Origin: an uncultured Sphingomonas sp.
GTDB lineage: Bacteria; Pseudomonadota; Alphaproteobacteria; Sphingomonadales; Sphingomonadaceae
Length of the DNA stretch: 51,652 bases
NCBI RefSeq assembly: GCF_913778135.1
Contig: NZ_CAJYVU010000093.1
Location: forward strand, 1-51,652
Reading direction: 5' to 3'
Made by a program: the position numbers and the translations under genes. Position 1 is the stretch's first letter; each line of letters starts with the position of its first letter. A model generated the notes under the pieces. That model was not told where the DNA came from. It did not search any database and saw only the letters and a list, made by a program, of their open reading frames with translations. Shown piece by piece: positions 10,152 through 19,004 of this stretch.

Positions 10152-11507
10152 ATGGCGATCATGCTCAAGCACGTGCTCGCAGTTTTTGGCCTGATCGCCC
10201 TCGTCGCCGTCGGCATCGTCGTTTATCTCGCCTGGCCAGACAAGGCACGGCTCGACGTCAACGCGGTCGCGGGCGGACGCCCCGACATCACCGCCCCGCG
10301 CGAGCAGGTGATCCCGACCGTTGGCACCGCCGACCCGATCGGATGGAAGAACGGCGAGCGGCCGACTGTCGCTGCCGGGCTGACCGTTCAGCCGTTCGCG
10401 ACTGGCCTCTCGCATCCCCGGTGGCTCTACCGACTGCCCAACGGCGACGTGCTGGTCGCAGAGACCAACTCGCCTCCGCGCGAGGGCGGCGGCATCCAGG
10501 GCTGGGTGATGAAGCACCTGCTCGGCAAGGTCGGTGCGGGGGTACCCTCGGCCAACCGCATCACGTTGCTGCGCGACGCGAATGGCGACGGTGTGGCGGA
10601 GATGAAGACGGTGTTCATGACCGGGCTCAGCTCGCCCTCGGGCATGACCTTGTTCGACGGGCAGCTCTACGTTGCCAACACCGACTCGCTGGTGCGCGTG
10701 CCGTACACGAGCGGACAGACTAAGATCACGTCCACGCCCGAGCTCGTCGTGCGTTATCCCGGCGGCGGCAATCACTGGGCGCGCAACGTCATCCAGTCGG
10801 AGGATGGCCGCACGCTATATCTGTCGGTCGGATCGTCGTCGAATATCGCCGAGAACGGCATCGACAAGGAACGCAACCGCGCCGTCGTCCTGCAGGTCTA
10901 TCCGAAGGAAAAGACCTTCCGCATCTATGCCGCGGGCCTGCGCAACGCGAACGGCATGGCGCTCAACCCCGACACGCGCGCGTTGTGGACCGTCGTCAAC
11001 GAACGCGACATGCTCGGCTCCGACCTCGCGCCCGATTACCTGACCGCGGTCGAGTTCGGCGATCACTTCGGCTGGCCGTGGTATTATTGGGGCGGCTATC
11101 CCGACGCGCGGGTCGAGCCGAAGAACCAGGAATTGCAGCAATATTCCAAGCGCCCCGACTACGCGCTCGGGCCGCACGTCGCGGCGCTGGGGCTGTCGTT
11201 CGCGAACGAACTGCGACTGGGTGACCGCTTCGCGCGCGGCGCCTTCGTCGGTGAGCATGGATCGTGGAACCGCAAGCCGCTTTCGGGCTACAAGGTCGTG
11301 TTCGTGCCCTTCACGCCGCAGGGCTGGCCGGTGAAGGGTGCCAAGCCGATCGACGTCGTCACCGGCTTCGTCAACGCAGACGGTGAGGCGCATGGTCGCC
11401 CGGTCGACGTGAAGGCGGACGCGCACGGCGGCCTGCTGGTCGCGGACGATGTCGGCAACACGATCTGGCGTGTCAGCGCGCCGCAGCCGATCGCGGCGGC
11501 GCGCTGA
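10152..11507 (+). CDS. Membrane-anchored sorbosone dehydrogenase-like / PQQ-type beta-propeller dehydrogenase
   Basis: About 451 residues from this ATG. An N-terminal hydrophobic helix (about 5-25, HVLAVFGLIALVAVGIVVYLAW) is followed by a periplasmic six-bladed propeller of the glucose/sorbosone dehydrogenase family: GLSHPRWLYRLPNGDVLVAETN near the start, YPGGGNHWARNV mid-way, and GEHGSWNRKPLSGYKVVFVPF late. Relatives oxidise aldoses or sorbosone with PQQ, but no PQQ synthesis genes are in view, so the substrate is unknown. Starts at 10152 and 10161 are both possible. Neither has a good ribosome binding site, and the frame stays open to 10065 upstream without a convincing N-terminus. Confidence 0.78.
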   Translation: MAIMLKHVLAVFGLIALVAVGIVVYLAWPDKARLDVNAVAGGRPDITAPREQVIPTVGTADPIGWKNGERPTVAAGLTVQPFATGLSHPRWLYRLPNGDVLVAETNSPPREGGGIQGWVMKHLLGKVGAGVPSANRITLLRDANGDGVAEMKTVFMTGLSSPSGMTLFDGQLYVANTDSLVRVPYTSGQTKITSTPELVVRYPGGGNHWARNVIQSEDGRTLYLSVGSSSNIAENGIDKERNRAVVLQVYPKEKTFRIYAAGLRNANGMALNPDTRALWTVVNERDMLGSDLAPDYLTAVEFGDHFGWPWYYWGGYPDARVEPKNQELQQYSKRPDYALGPHVAALGLSFANELRLGDRFARGAFVGEHGSWNRKPLSGYKVVFVPFTPQGWPVKGAKPIDVVTGFVNADGEAHGRPVDVKADAHGGLLVADDVGNTIWRVSAPQPIAAAR

Positions 11508-11512
11508 TCCCC

Positions 11513-11761
11513 TTGGCTGAGCAACGTTCGACGCTCCGTTCGTTGCGCTCGGTGGTAGAAGCGCTGATCTTCATCGTCACGACTGTGGCGCTCGCCAAGG
11601 TCGCGCAATATGCAGCGGTCGATCAGCTGGGCGGATCGATCGGCTTCCTTACGGCCTCGTTCCTCGGGGCTGCGCCGGTGGTCGTCGCAGCGGCGACGGT
11701 CCGCAGGTGGACGCAGCGCAGCAGGCTGTTCGAAGAGACCGGCGATCAGTCGAGCAGATAG
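11513..11761 (+). CDS. Small two-helix membrane protein, hypothetical
   Basis: An 82-residue protein from a TTG start 5 bp after the preceding stop, so probably cotranscribed. It has a basic N-terminus, two predicted membrane helices (about 13-34, EALIFIVTTVALAKVAQYAA, and about 41-62, SIGFLTASFLGAAPVVVAAATV) and a basic C-terminal tail. I do not recognise a family. The last 16 bp overlap the end of a convergent small gene. The helix pattern supports a real protein, but the non-ATG start and lack of homology keep confidence moderate. Confidence 0.55.
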   Translation: MAEQRSTLRSLRSVVEALIFIVTTVALAKVAQYAAVDQLGGSIGFLTASFLGAAPVVVAAATVRRWTQRSRLFEETGDQSSR

Positions 11762-11946
11762 TTGTCCAGTACGACGGCTAGTTCGTGACATGACAGGCAG
11801 CTGGGATGCGCACAGTTCGAGATCGTCTGCCGGATCGTCGTGAGCACGTCGCGGTGGAGTCTCACCAACGTTGGTTCATCGTGACCATTCGCCACGAGCA
11901 GGTCTGTCAGCGGCGCGTCGAGCACCGGGATCGTCGTTATACGCAT
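11746..11946 (-). CDS. Small cysteine-containing protein, hypothetical
   Basis: A 66-residue soluble protein with a central CAHPSCLSC cluster (three cysteines in a C-x4-C-x2-C spacing, plus a following His) that could bind a metal or respond to redox. I do not recognise a family. A GGAGG ribosome binding site lies 11 bases before the ATG on the minus strand, which supports translation. The end overlaps the convergent membrane-protein gene by 16 bp. Confidence 0.55.
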   Translation of the reverse strand: MRITTIPVLDAPLTDLLVANGHDEPTLVRLHRDVLTTIRQTISNCAHPSCLSCHELAVVLDNYLLD

Positions 11947-11999
11947 ACAGGAAGTTTCCTCCGAAGCGACAGCGAGCGTTCACTCCTGAGGTTGCATGC

Positions 12000-12016
12000 A
12001 CCTCCAATGCGGAGGT
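12000..12016 (-). terminator. Hairpin after the VOC/PHA pair
   Basis: ACCTCC pairs perfectly with GGAGGT across the loop AATGC, just past the stop of the PHA-system gene. An overlapping alternative stem, GAGGT/ACCTC (11988-12004), would exclude it. No T-tract is present on the minus strand. It is also upstream of the small Cys-containing gene, so it may have another role. Confidence 0.3.
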
Positions 12017-12022
12017 AATTTC

Positions 12023-12325
12023 TTACTCAAGCAGCTTCGGCCCCTCCTTTTGCAACTTCGCGCGCAGCTGGTCGCCGAACATGGCGAGAAAGCCGGGCAG
12101 CTCGAACGAGGCGTGCACGTTGCTCTCGCCGACGTCGAGCCGCACCGCGACACGCTGTCCCATCCCCTCCGCCACGAAATTGAGCGTGTCGCCGCTCCAG
12201 TGATGCTCGGCGACGTGCCCGCCGGGAATGAAGCCGGCGAGCTTGCCGAAGCCGCCCTCGATCCGCTGCTTGGCAGCCGCCTTGCCGAGGCGATGCGGCA
12301 GGTCGACTTCGATCGGCTGGGTCAT
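12023..12325 (-). CDS. Polyhydroxyalkanoic acid system family protein
   Basis: A 100-residue protein of the PHA-granule-region family (PHA_gran_rgn type), small proteins encoded near polyhydroxyalkanoate genes and of unproven biochemical role. Recognisable features are [22 protein letters not shown] at the start and [18 protein letters not shown] near the end. The start overlaps the stop of the upstream VOC gene by 4 bp (ATGA), so the two are coupled. PHA polymerase is not in the window, although a 3-hydroxybutyrate dehydrogenase gene lies at about 31 kb. Confidence 0.8.
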   Translation of the reverse strand: MTQPIEVDLPHRLGKAAAKQRIEGGFGKLAGFIPGGHVAEHHWSGDTLNFVAEGMGQRVAVRLDVGESNVHASFELPGFLAMFGDQLRAKLQKEGPKLLE

Positions 12326-12756
12326 GCGGACATCTCCTCGGTCGCGAACAGCATTGTGTCGTCGGCGAACGCCTTGAACTCCAGCGCGTTGCCCGACGGA
12401 TCGCGGAAGAACATGGTCGCCTGCTCACCCACCTGCCCCTTGAAGCGGATGTGCGGTGCGATCCCGAACGCAACGCCGGCCGCTTCGACCCTGTCGGCGA
12501 GCGTGCGCCAGTCGGACATGGTCAGCACGACGCCGAAATGCGGCACGGGGACGTGGTGCCCGTCGACCGCATTCTCGACCGCGACCGGCTTCGCGCCCAA
12601 ATCGAGGTGCGCGACGATCTGATGTCCCATCAGGTCGAAGTCGATCCACTCGGCGCTCGACCGGCCCTCGGCACAGCCGAGCACACCGGCGTAGAAGGCG
12701 CGTGCGGCGGCGAGGTCGTGAACCGGAAACGCGAGGTGAAACGGTCTTAGTGTCAT
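12322..12756 (-). CDS. VOC family (glyoxalase/dioxygenase-like) protein
   Basis: A 144-residue vicinal-oxygen-chelate protein with two beta-alpha-beta-beta-beta modules. It begins [22 protein letters not shown] and ends with the typical [15 protein letters not shown] strand, where a metal-ligand Glu is expected. The H in FHLAF and the E in LEFK fit the usual ligand positions. Specific activity is unknown; relatives include glyoxalases and antibiotic-binding proteins. The ATG at 12756 is chosen because homology-like sequence begins there; the frame remains open upstream to 12957 without sense. It is divergent from lnt (137 bp shared upstream region). Confidence 0.85.
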   Translation of the reverse strand: MTLRPFHLAFPVHDLAAARAFYAGVLGCAEGRSSAEWIDFDLMGHQIVAHLDLGAKPVAVENAVDGHHVPVPHFGVVLTMSDWRTLADRVEAAGVAFGIAPHIRFKGQVGEQATMFFRDPSGNALEFKAFADDTMLFATEEMSA

Positions 12757-12893
12757 GCCAGCGTGATACAGCGCCGTGCGACGCGCGTCACCAGCTTGTT
12801 GCCGCAAGCACGACGCGCTTGTGCGCGCACGACCGCTCGCCCAAACAGCCCTCGATACATCGCCGCCTGTGCGGTGAGCCGAGGAAAGCCTGC

Positions 12894-14435
12894 TTGTCCC
12901 ACTTACTTTCGCGTTACCCTGCTCTCGCTGCGCTAGCCCTCGGCGCCGTAGCCGCATGCGGGTTCGCGCCGCTGCAACTCTGGCCGCTGACGCTCGCCTG
13001 CTTCGCCGCGTGGATGTGGCTGGTGCACGACGCGCCGACGTGGAAGGCGGCGTTGTGGCGCGGCTGGGTGTTCGGCGTCGGGCATTTCACGATCAACGAC
13101 AACTGGTTTCAGCACGCGTTCGACTTTCAGGACAAGATGCCGCCGGTGCTCGGCTATGTCGCACCGCTCGCGCTGGCGCTCTATCTCGCGGTGTTCCCGA
13201 TGGCAGCGGCAGGGATCGCGTGGTGGTTTCGCAAGCCGCGCCTCGACCTCGCCTGGATCCTGCTGTTCGCCGCGACGTGGATCGCGACCGAGTGGGTGCG
13301 TAGCTGGCTGTTCACCGGTTATGCCTGGGATCCGCTCGGCGTCATCTGGGTCCCGGTGCAGCCGGCCGCGATGCTGGCGCGCGTGACCGGGACCTATGGT
13401 TTATCGGGCCTGACGGTCGCGCTCGCGGGAGCGCTGCTGGTGTTGCCGCAGGGCATGAAGGTCGTAGCGGGCGGCGGCGCGGTGGGGGCATTACTGGCCG
13501 CACAAGCGCTCAGCTACCGCGACGTTTCACCCCCGCTCACCCCGACGAACCCGCGCCTCGTCGTCGTGCAGCCCAATGTCGCGCAGGACGAGCGCGGCGA
13601 GAGCGACGGCGAGATGATGCTGCGCCGCCTGTCCGCGCTGTCCGGCAGGCCCGGTGCCGCGCCTAGGCTCGTGTTGTGGCCTGAGGGCGTGATCCGCGAC
13701 TTCGTCGAGGACGGCTATCCGTTATGGGTTTACGGCAACCGCAGCCCGTACGTCATCCGCGAGCGGATGGCGGCGCTGCTCAGCCCGCGCGACCTGCTGC
13801 TGACCGGGGGCACCGCGCTCAACTTCAAGGCCGACGGCGACATTGCGTCAGGCTACAATTCGGTGTTCGCGATCACGCCCGACGCGCGGATCGCCGCGCG
13901 CTACGACAAGGCCCACCTCGTTCCTTATGGCGAGTATCTGCCGATGCCGTGGTTGCTCAAGCCGCTGGGGCTTGCGCGGCTGGTGCCGGGCGACGTCGAC
14001 TTCCTGCCTGGACCGGGGCCGCGCACGCTCGACACGGCCGCCTTCGGTGCGATCGGCGTACAAATCTGCTACGAAATCATCTTTTCGGGACAGGTAATCG
14101 GTCCGACGCATCGCCCGCGCCTGTTGTTCAACCCGTCGAACGACGCGTGGTTCGGTCGCTGGGGACCACCGCAGCATCTGGCGCAGGCGCGAATGCGCGC
14201 GATCGAGGAAGGGCTGCCGATCGTACGCGCGACCCCCAACGGCATCTCCGCGGTGATCGCCGCCGACGGTGCGCTGCTGGCGACCGTTCCGCACATGAAG
14301 GCAGGCGCAATCGAGGCAGCGCTGCCGGCACCTGCCCCTGCGACGCTGTTCTCGCGCATCGGCAACTGGATGGCATTCGTCGTCTCCGCACTGCTGATCG
14401 CCGCAGCCCTTGTCCTGCGTCGCCGTGCGCGATAG
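12894..14435 (+). CDS. lnt: Apolipoprotein N-acyltransferase
   Basis: A 513-residue inner-membrane enzyme that adds the third acyl chain to diacylated lipoproteins. The N-terminal part (about 1-205) contains multiple membrane helices, followed by a periplasmic nitrilase domain with all three catalytic residues visible: Glu in LVLWPEGV, Lys in [16 protein letters not shown] and Cys in QICYEIIF. One more helix lies at the C-terminus. I place the start at the TTG at 12894, because GAGGAA (12881-12886) lies at good spacing and no ATG or GTG gives a proper N-terminus. The frame is open as far back as 12456, but that is noise. metK follows by 47 bp. Confidence 0.93.
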   Translation: MSHLLSRYPALAALALGAVAACGFAPLQLWPLTLACFAAWMWLVHDAPTWKAALWRGWVFGVGHFTINDNWFQHAFDFQDKMPPVLGYVAPLALALYLAVFPMAAAGIAWWFRKPRLDLAWILLFAATWIATEWVRSWLFTGYAWDPLGVIWVPVQPAAMLARVTGTYGLSGLTVALAGALLVLPQGMKVVAGGGAVGALLAAQALSYRDVSPPLTPTNPRLVVVQPNVAQDERGESDGEMMLRRLSALSGRPGAAPRLVLWPEGVIRDFVEDGYPLWVYGNRSPYVIRERMAALLSPRDLLLTGGTALNFKADGDIASGYNSVFAITPDARIAARYDKAHLVPYGEYLPMPWLLKPLGLARLVPGDVDFLPGPGPRTLDTAAFGAIGVQICYEIIFSGQVIGPTHRPRLLFNPSNDAWFGRWGPPQHLAQARMRAIEEGLPIVRATPNGISAVIAADGALLATVPHMKAGAIEAALPAPAPATLFSRIGNWMAFVVSALLIAAALVLRRRAR

Positions 14436-14440
14436 AGGTC

Positions 14441-14460
14441 ATTTAAAGCTATCTTTATAT
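14441..14460 (+). promoter_or_regulatory. Predicted SahR operator upstream of metK
   Basis: The 20-bp sequence ATTTAAAGCTATCTTTATAT matches the perfect palindrome upstream of sahR at 18 of 20 positions. It is AT-rich in a GC-rich chromosome and ends 22 bp before the metK ATG, where a repressor would block transcription initiation. The metK ribosome binding site GGAG lies at 14474-14477. Confidence 0.75.
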
Positions 14461-14482
14461 CGTTATCTGTTGCGGAGCTATC

Positions 14483-15700
14483 ATGCGCCAGTCGTTCCTG
14501 TTCACCTCCGAGTCCGTGTCCGAAGGCCATCCCGACAAGGTCGCCGACCAGATTTCAGACGCGATCGTCGACCTGTTCCTGTCGAAGGACCCGCAGGCGC
14601 GTGTCGCGTGCGAAACGCTGACGACCACCAACAAGGTCGTGCTCGCGGGTGAAATCCGCGGCAAGGGCGTGTACGAGAATGACGCCTGGGCGCCGGGGAT
14701 CGAGGAAGAGATCGAGCGCACCGTGCGCGAAACCGTGAAGCGGATCGGCTACGAGCAGGACGGCTTTCACTGGCAGACGTTCGACTTCTCGAACAACCTC
14801 CACGGCCAGTCGGTCCACATCGCGCAGGGCGTCGATGAGAGCGGCAACAAGGACGAGGGCGCGGGCGACCAGGGCATCATGTTCGGCTACGCCACTGACG
14901 AGACGCCCGGGCTGATGCCCGCGACGCTCTACTACAGCCACAAGATCCTCGAGCGGATGGCGGCCGATCGTCACTCGGGCGCTGCGCCGTTCCTGGAGCC
15001 CGATGCGAAGAGCCAGGTGACGCTGCACTACGAGAATGGCGTACCGGTGAAGGCGACCGCGCTCGTCGTCTCGACGCAGCACAAGCCCGGTTACTGCGAG
15101 ATCGGCGACAAGGCGGACGCTGCCAAGTACGCCGAGCTGCGCGATTATGTGAAGGGCGTGTTCACCGACGTTCTGCCCGACGGCTTCGTGTCTGACGACA
15201 CCAAGCTCTACATCAATCCGACCGGCACCTTCGAGATCGGTGGCCCCGATGGCGACGCCGGACTGACCGGGCGCAAGATCATCGTCGACACCTACGGCGG
15301 CGCAGCCCCGCACGGTGGCGGCGCGTTCAGCGGTAAGGACCCGACCAAGGTCGATCGCTCAGCGGCCTATGTCGCGCGCTATCTGGCGAAGAATGTCGTC
15401 GCAGCCGGGCTCGCCAAGCGCTGCACGATCCAGCTCTCCTACGCGATCGGCATCGCCGAGCCGCTGAGCGTCTACGTCGACCTGCACGGCACCGGCAAGG
15501 TTGACGAAGCTGTGCTGGAGGAAGCGCTGCCCAAGCTCGTTCGCCTGACGCCAAAGGGCATCCGCGAGCATCTGAAGCTCAACGCGCCGATCTATTCCAA
15601 GACCGCCGCTTATGGTCACTTCGGTCGCGACCCGGAGGGTGACACCTTCACGTGGGAGAAGACCGACCTCGTCGAGCAGCTCAAGGCCGCCGTCGCCTGA
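14483..15700 (+). CDS. metK: S-adenosylmethionine synthetase
   Basis: A 405-residue methionine adenosyltransferase of normal length. It begins with [23 protein letters not shown] (ATP-binding His) and contains the signatures [12 protein letters not shown] and [19 protein letters not shown]. It makes SAM from methionine and ATP in the cytoplasm. GGAG lies 5 bases before the ATG. A predicted SahR operator lies upstream, and a strong intrinsic terminator follows at 15721-15755. Its substrate supply comes from the metF-metH operon at 19-24 kb, which carries the same operator type. Confidence 0.97.
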   Translation: MRQSFLFTSESVSEGHPDKVADQISDAIVDLFLSKDPQARVACETLTTTNKVVLAGEIRGKGVYENDAWAPGIEEEIERTVRETVKRIGYEQDGFHWQTFDFSNNLHGQSVHIAQGVDESGNKDEGAGDQGIMFGYATDETPGLMPATLYYSHKILERMAADRHSGAAPFLEPDAKSQVTLHYENGVPVKATALVVSTQHKPGYCEIGDKADAAKYAELRDYVKGVFTDVLPDGFVSDDTKLYINPTGTFEIGGPDGDAGLTGRKIIVDTYGGAAPHGGGAFSGKDPTKVDRSAAYVARYLAKNVVAAGLAKRCTIQLSYAIGIAEPLSVYVDLHGTGKVDEAVLEEALPKLVRLTPKGIREHLKLNAPIYSKTAAYGHFGRDPEGDTFTWEKTDLVEQLKAAVA

Positions 15701-15720
15701 TCTGATTTCGACGACAACCG

Positions 15721-15755
15721 GCCCTTCGCTACATCGATGTGGCGGAGGGCTTTTT
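15721..15755 (+). terminator. Intrinsic terminator of metK
   Basis: Two 13-base arms (15721-15733 and 15738-15750) pair throughout with two G-U wobbles, closing a four-base loop TCGA, and are followed by five Ts (15751-15755). It terminates plus-strand transcription from metK. The same DNA encodes the last residues and stop of the convergent PAP2 gene. There is no T-run in the minus direction, so it should not terminate that gene. Confidence 0.88.
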
Positions 15756-16340
15756 CATGACTCGAGCGAGAACGACCGGCTCAAGCCGGTCGAGCACATA
15801 GCCGGCGACCCGCTCCGACACCCAACCCACCACCGCGCCGCTCAGCACGTCGGACAGGTAATGTGCGCCGCGTGGTACCTGCGTGGCACTCGCGATCATC
15901 GCCACGGTGCGTGCGGGAGCCGCGACACGCGGAAACTCATGCGCGACCGCCTGGGCGACAGCGATGGCACCGGCGGTATGTCCAGAAGGAAAGGCGTTCG
16001 CAGCCTTGTCGTTGGTGCCGCTGCCGGGCTTGATCTCGGGCTCATGCTCGACCGCATTGGGGCGCAGTCGATCGACGCTACCCTTCAGCACCGTCTTCGC
16101 CGCATTGGCGACCAAGTGCGCGGCGAACATGCGCACGCCGACACGGATCACACCGCGGCGACGCAGCAGCAGGCCCGCAGTCAGCGTTGCGCCGCTCAGC
16201 AGCATGAGCGGCGTCTCGTCCGCAAGCTTGCTCAGCGGCGTCAAGGCGCGGACAAGCGCCCCGTCCTGCAACGCGAGCACAGGCTCGAGGAGTCGATGCT
16301 CGGCAACCGCCGCCTGCCTGACCTTCTCCGTCGCGCTCAT
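15729..16340 (-). CDS. PAP2-superfamily phosphatase
   Basis: A 203-residue membrane-associated phosphatidic-acid-phosphatase-like protein. The three PAP2 motifs are visible: K-x6-RP in KTVLKGSVDRLRP, PSGH in NAFPSGHTAG, and R-x5-H-x3-D in PRGAHYLSD, with hydrophobic helices between. The substrate could be a lipid phosphate or undecaprenyl pyrophosphate; the sequence does not decide. Its start overlaps the stop of the upstream FNT transporter gene (ATGA). The final eight codons lie inside the metK terminator stem. Confidence 0.87.
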   Translation of the reverse strand: MSATEKVRQAAVAEHRLLEPVLALQDGALVRALTPLSKLADETPLMLLSGATLTAGLLLRRRGVIRVGVRMFAAHLVANAAKTVLKGSVDRLRPNAVEHEPEIKPGSGTNDKAANAFPSGHTAGAIAVAQAVAHEFPRVAAPARTVAMIASATQVPRGAHYLSDVLSGAVVGWVSERVAGYVLDRLEPVVLARVMKKPSATSM

Positions 16341-17173
16341 CGATCCAACCCGCCTTCGGGCATCTCGGGCCGCACCTGTCCGTGCGCGAGCACCGCGAAC
16401 AATCCTGCGCCACCAACGAGATTGCCGATCACGGCCGGCGCGATCTGCGCGAACAGCGCGCGCGCGATGTCGATCTTGCCTGCCCAGACCAACGTGAACG
16501 CCTCCGCCGATCCGACGACCGAGTGGCTGAGCCCGGTGATACCAACCGCATAGGTCACGGTGAAGATGACCAGAAACGATTGCTCACGCGCATTCGGCAG
16601 CATCCACGCGATCGACGCAATCATGAACCCCGCGGGAATTGCGGTCCAGAAGGTCGACATCGCATCGTGGCGCAGGATCACCTCCGACACGCTGACCATG
16701 CCGTCACGCAGCGAAGCGTCGAGCATCGGCAGGTGCATGAGCGCGAGGGTGGTCAGCGCGGTGCCCGCCAGATTGGCGAGGATGACCAAGGCCCATAGGC
16801 GCAGCGTGCGCTTCAAGGTCCACATCGACGGCCGCGTCACGAGGGGCAGCATTGCGGTGATGGTCGACTCGGTAAAGAATTGCATCCGCCCGAGGATTAC
16901 GATGACGAAGCCGAGCGGGTAGCCGAGCGAGACTACCAGCGTCCGCCACGGCGTCTCCCCAATGCCGGTGTGGAGCGCGGCTTCTGCCAGCAACGAGGCG
17001 TTGATCGCGAAGCCGGCGGCCAATCCGGACCACAGCAGCGACGCGGCGGGACGGTTGACCTCCTCCTCGCCCTCCTCGCGGACGGCGCGGTGGACCTCTT
17101 TGGCGTCGGCCGCCTTGAGCTCCTCGATCTCTTCCTCGTCGCGGCTGGACGTGGACCCGCTTGGCTGTGACAT
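16337..17173 (-). CDS. Formate/nitrite transporter (FNT) family channel
   Basis: A 278-residue protein with an acidic, charged N-terminal tail (about 1-40, rich in E and D) followed by six predicted membrane helices of the FNT fold. Typical pieces are LVVSLGYPLGFVIVILGRMQFFTEST and ANLAGTALTTLALMHLP. Relatives move formate, nitrite, hydrosulfide or related anions as pentameric channels. The long charged tail resembles a subgroup often annotated only as FNT family, so substrate assignment is open. The ATG at 17173 is chosen at the beginning of the tail; the frame runs further upstream through the next gene in a meaningless reading. Coupled to the PAP2 gene by a 4-bp overlap. Confidence 0.86.
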   Translation of the reverse strand: MSQPSGSTSSRDEEEIEELKAADAKEVHRAVREEGEEEVNRPAASLLWSGLAAGFAINASLLAEAALHTGIGETPWRTLVVSLGYPLGFVIVILGRMQFFTESTITAMLPLVTRPSMWTLKRTLRLWALVILANLAGTALTTLALMHLPMLDASLRDGMVSVSEVILRHDAMSTFWTAIPAGFMIASIAWMLPNAREQSFLVIFTVTYAVGITGLSHSVVGSAEAFTLVWAGKIDIARALFAQIAPAVIGNLVGGAGLFAVLAHGQVRPEMPEGGLDR

Positions 17174-17196
17174 CACTCCTGAACCAGCGACGGGGT

Positions 17197-17985
17197 TCAG
17201 GGTTGCAGCGCCGCCGTATAGGCGCCGAACGGCTCGGCCAGAAGCACGCGCCCATTCCGCAGCACCTGCACGCCGCCGCCGCCACGCGCCGGGTCTACCG
17301 ACACGAAGACACGGAATGTGTAGCCTGCGTTCTCGAACTGGTAGACGCGCCGGGTGCCGCGACGGTCGATCAGCCGGCCGCCGTCGATCGTCAGCGACGC
17401 TCGCGTATCGCGACCGCCCCACGGCTGCTCGATCTCGGGCAGCCGGGTGTCGTCGTTGTAGCTGCGGTACCGGTAACCGTGGGTCGGCGTCGCGGTGACC
17501 TGCACCGACCGGCTTGGCGTGATGCCGAGCACGCGCGTCTGCGGCGCGAAGCGGCAGTTGGTGGTTTCCTTTCGCCACTTGATCGACGTGACCGCGGGCG
17601 TCGTCGCACCCGGCTCGACGATGCCGGGATTGAGCGCGTGGATCCAGCCGAGCTGTTCGCCGCCGGCCCCGGTCAGCGAATAATAGATCTGGTTCATGCC
17701 CGGCTCGCCGCGCCCGAGCGTTGCGTCGTTGCGCGTTGCCGCCAGACCGGGCTTGTCGAGGCTCCACAATTGGACGCGCCGGTCACGTCCGGTCACCGAC
17801 AGCACGAGCGCGCGATCGCTGTTGGTCGCGTCGCACACGAATGCCGCCTGCGCCCACCCCGCACCGGCGCGCGTGAACATGGAAATCGAGGGAGCGGGCG
17901 CGAGTTGCGCTGTCACCTCCGCTGCAATTGAGAACCCGCCAGCCGCTGCCGCGCCGACAAACAGCGCTAGCCTTGCCCACCGCAT
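17197..17985 (-). CDS. Exported hypothetical protein
   Basis: A 262-residue protein with a signal peptide (MRWARLALFVGAAAAGGFSIAAEVTAQ, cut probably near residue 27) and a mature part without recognised catalytic motifs. The mature region has alternating hydrophilic strands and two cysteines (CDATN and NCRFAP) that could form a disulfide in the periplasm. I do not recognise the family. The stop is 23 bp before the FNT gene on the same strand, so the three minus-strand genes probably form one operon. The divergent trmB starts 48 bp away. Confidence 0.7.
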   Translation of the reverse strand: MRWARLALFVGAAAAGGFSIAAEVTAQLAPAPSISMFTRAGAGWAQAAFVCDATNSDRALVLSVTGRDRRVQLWSLDKPGLAATRNDATLGRGEPGMNQIYYSLTGAGGEQLGWIHALNPGIVEPGATTPAVTSIKWRKETTNCRFAPQTRVLGITPSRSVQVTATPTHGYRYRSYNDDTRLPEIEQPWGGRDTRASLTIDGGRLIDRRGTRRVYQFENAGYTFRVFVSVDPARGGGGVQVLRNGRVLLAEPFGAYTAALQP

Positions 17986-18033
17986 GCTTCTCTTCCGTTT
18001 CGTTTTCGCGCGGCAGCGGTTAGGCGCGCGCAG

Positions 18034-18714
18034 ATGAACGACCCCACAACGATCCGCCGGCTCTACGGGCGCCGGCAAGGCCATGTGCTGCGCGCCGGAC
18101 AAGCCGCGCTGATCGACGACATGCTCCCGCGCGTTGCGGTGCCGGCCGACGGTCCGCTCACCGCCGAGCGGCTGTTCGGCGACGCGCGACCCATGCAGGT
18201 GGAGATAGGCTTCGGCGCCGGCGAGCATCTGGCCGAACAGGCGAAGGCGGCACCGGACACCGGCTTCATCGGGTGCGAGCCGTTCCTGAACGGTGTCGTC
18301 GGCGCGCTGGGGCATATCCGCGATGGCGCACTCGACAACGTTCGCGTTCACATGGGTGATGCGCTAGAGGTGATCGAGCGCCTGCCCGACGCCAGTCTGG
18401 ACCGCGTCTATCTGCTCCATCCCGACCCCTGGCCCAAGGCGCGCCATGCCAAGCGTCGGATGATGAACCACGGCCCAATGGACCTGATCGCGGCGAAGCT
18501 GAAGCCGGGCGCGGAGTTCCGACTCGGTACCGACGACGAAATCTACTGCCGCTGGGCCATGATGATCATGAACCAGCGGAGCGACTTCGTCTGGCAGGCG
18601 CAGACCTCGCACGACTTCCTCAATCGCCCGACAGACTGGCCCGAGACGCGCTACGAGCGCAAGGCACGTCGCTACGGACACGAGGTGTGGTACTTTCGCT
18701 ACCTGCGAGTGTGA
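18034..18714 (+). CDS. trmB: tRNA (guanine-N7-)-methyltransferase
   Basis: A 226-residue class I SAM-dependent methyltransferase. It shows the TrmB hallmarks VEIGFGAGEHL (motif I), IGCEPFLNGV and the PDPWPKARHAKRRMM segment, and ends ARRYGHEVWYFRYLRV. It makes m7G46 in tRNA. It begins 48 bp from the divergent exported-protein gene. In many sphingomonads trmB directly follows metK; here three minus-strand genes lie between. Confidence 0.95.
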   Translation: MNDPTTIRRLYGRRQGHVLRAGQAALIDDMLPRVAVPADGPLTAERLFGDARPMQVEIGFGAGEHLAEQAKAAPDTGFIGCEPFLNGVVGALGHIRDGALDNVRVHMGDALEVIERLPDASLDRVYLLHPDPWPKARHAKRRMMNHGPMDLIAAKLKPGAEFRLGTDDEIYCRWAMMIMNQRSDFVWQAQTSHDFLNRPTDWPETRYERKARRYGHEVWYFRYLRV

Positions 18715-18733
18715 CCGCCTTCGGCGCCGGAAA

Positions 18734-18773
18734 ACCCGGGCTTTCCGGGTGAGCGGCCAGCGTGCCGCTCACC
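18734..18773 (+). terminator. Overlapping hairpins after trmB
   Basis: ACCCGG/CCGGGT (18734-18750, loop GCTTT) and GGTGAGCGG/CCGCTCACC (18748-18773, 8-base loop) share three bases, so they cannot both form. They follow trmB by about 20 bp; CCCTTT follows the second. Probably the trmB terminator region. Confidence 0.5.
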
Positions 18774-18783
18774 CCCTTTGCAA

Positions 18784-18800
18784 CGCCGGTCCGACCGGCG
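18784..18800. other. Seven-base-pair GC hairpin
   Basis: CGCCGGT (18784-18790) and ACCGGCG (18794-18800) form a perfect stem over a three-base loop. It is a further stem in the 290-bp gap between trmB and the DUF2256 gene and has no clear function. I see no gene in the gap (18715-19004). Confidence 0.35.
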
Positions 18801-18864
18801 ACATCCTCCTGCGCGCATTATTATGGCTTGCGGCTAAGTTGATCGCCTAGACGAGCGCGAGACC

Positions 18865-18891
18865 AAAAAAAAGGCCGGGAAGACCCGGCCT
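18865..18891 (-). terminator. Intrinsic terminator of the sahR-metF-metH operon
   Basis: On the minus strand a perfect 8-bp stem (AGGCCGGG and CCCGGCCT) with a TCTT loop runs into a run of eight Ts. It lies about 115 bp past the DUF2256 stop and has no competing gene in front of it, so it most likely closes the methionine operon. A looser T-run on the plus side may make it partly bidirectional. Confidence 0.85.
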
Positions 18892-19004
18892 GTGAAAGTT
18901 TTTAGGAGAGGATGCCTGAAAGGCCCGATCCTTGTGCATCGCAGCAGCGGCGCTTGCAAGTGCAATGTCATCGATGTCAGCATGCAAAAAACGCAACCAC
19001 AACT

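Noticed and set aside
12456..12893. N-terminal extension of lnt by 146 codons
   Set aside because: Basic, Arg-rich sequence antisense to the VOC gene; a TTG with a GAGGAA site gives the normal Lnt N-terminus.
18892..19004. A small ORF or small RNA between the terminator and DUF2256
   Set aside because: Short frames here run into the terminator and show no protein-like composition; nothing else supports an RNA.
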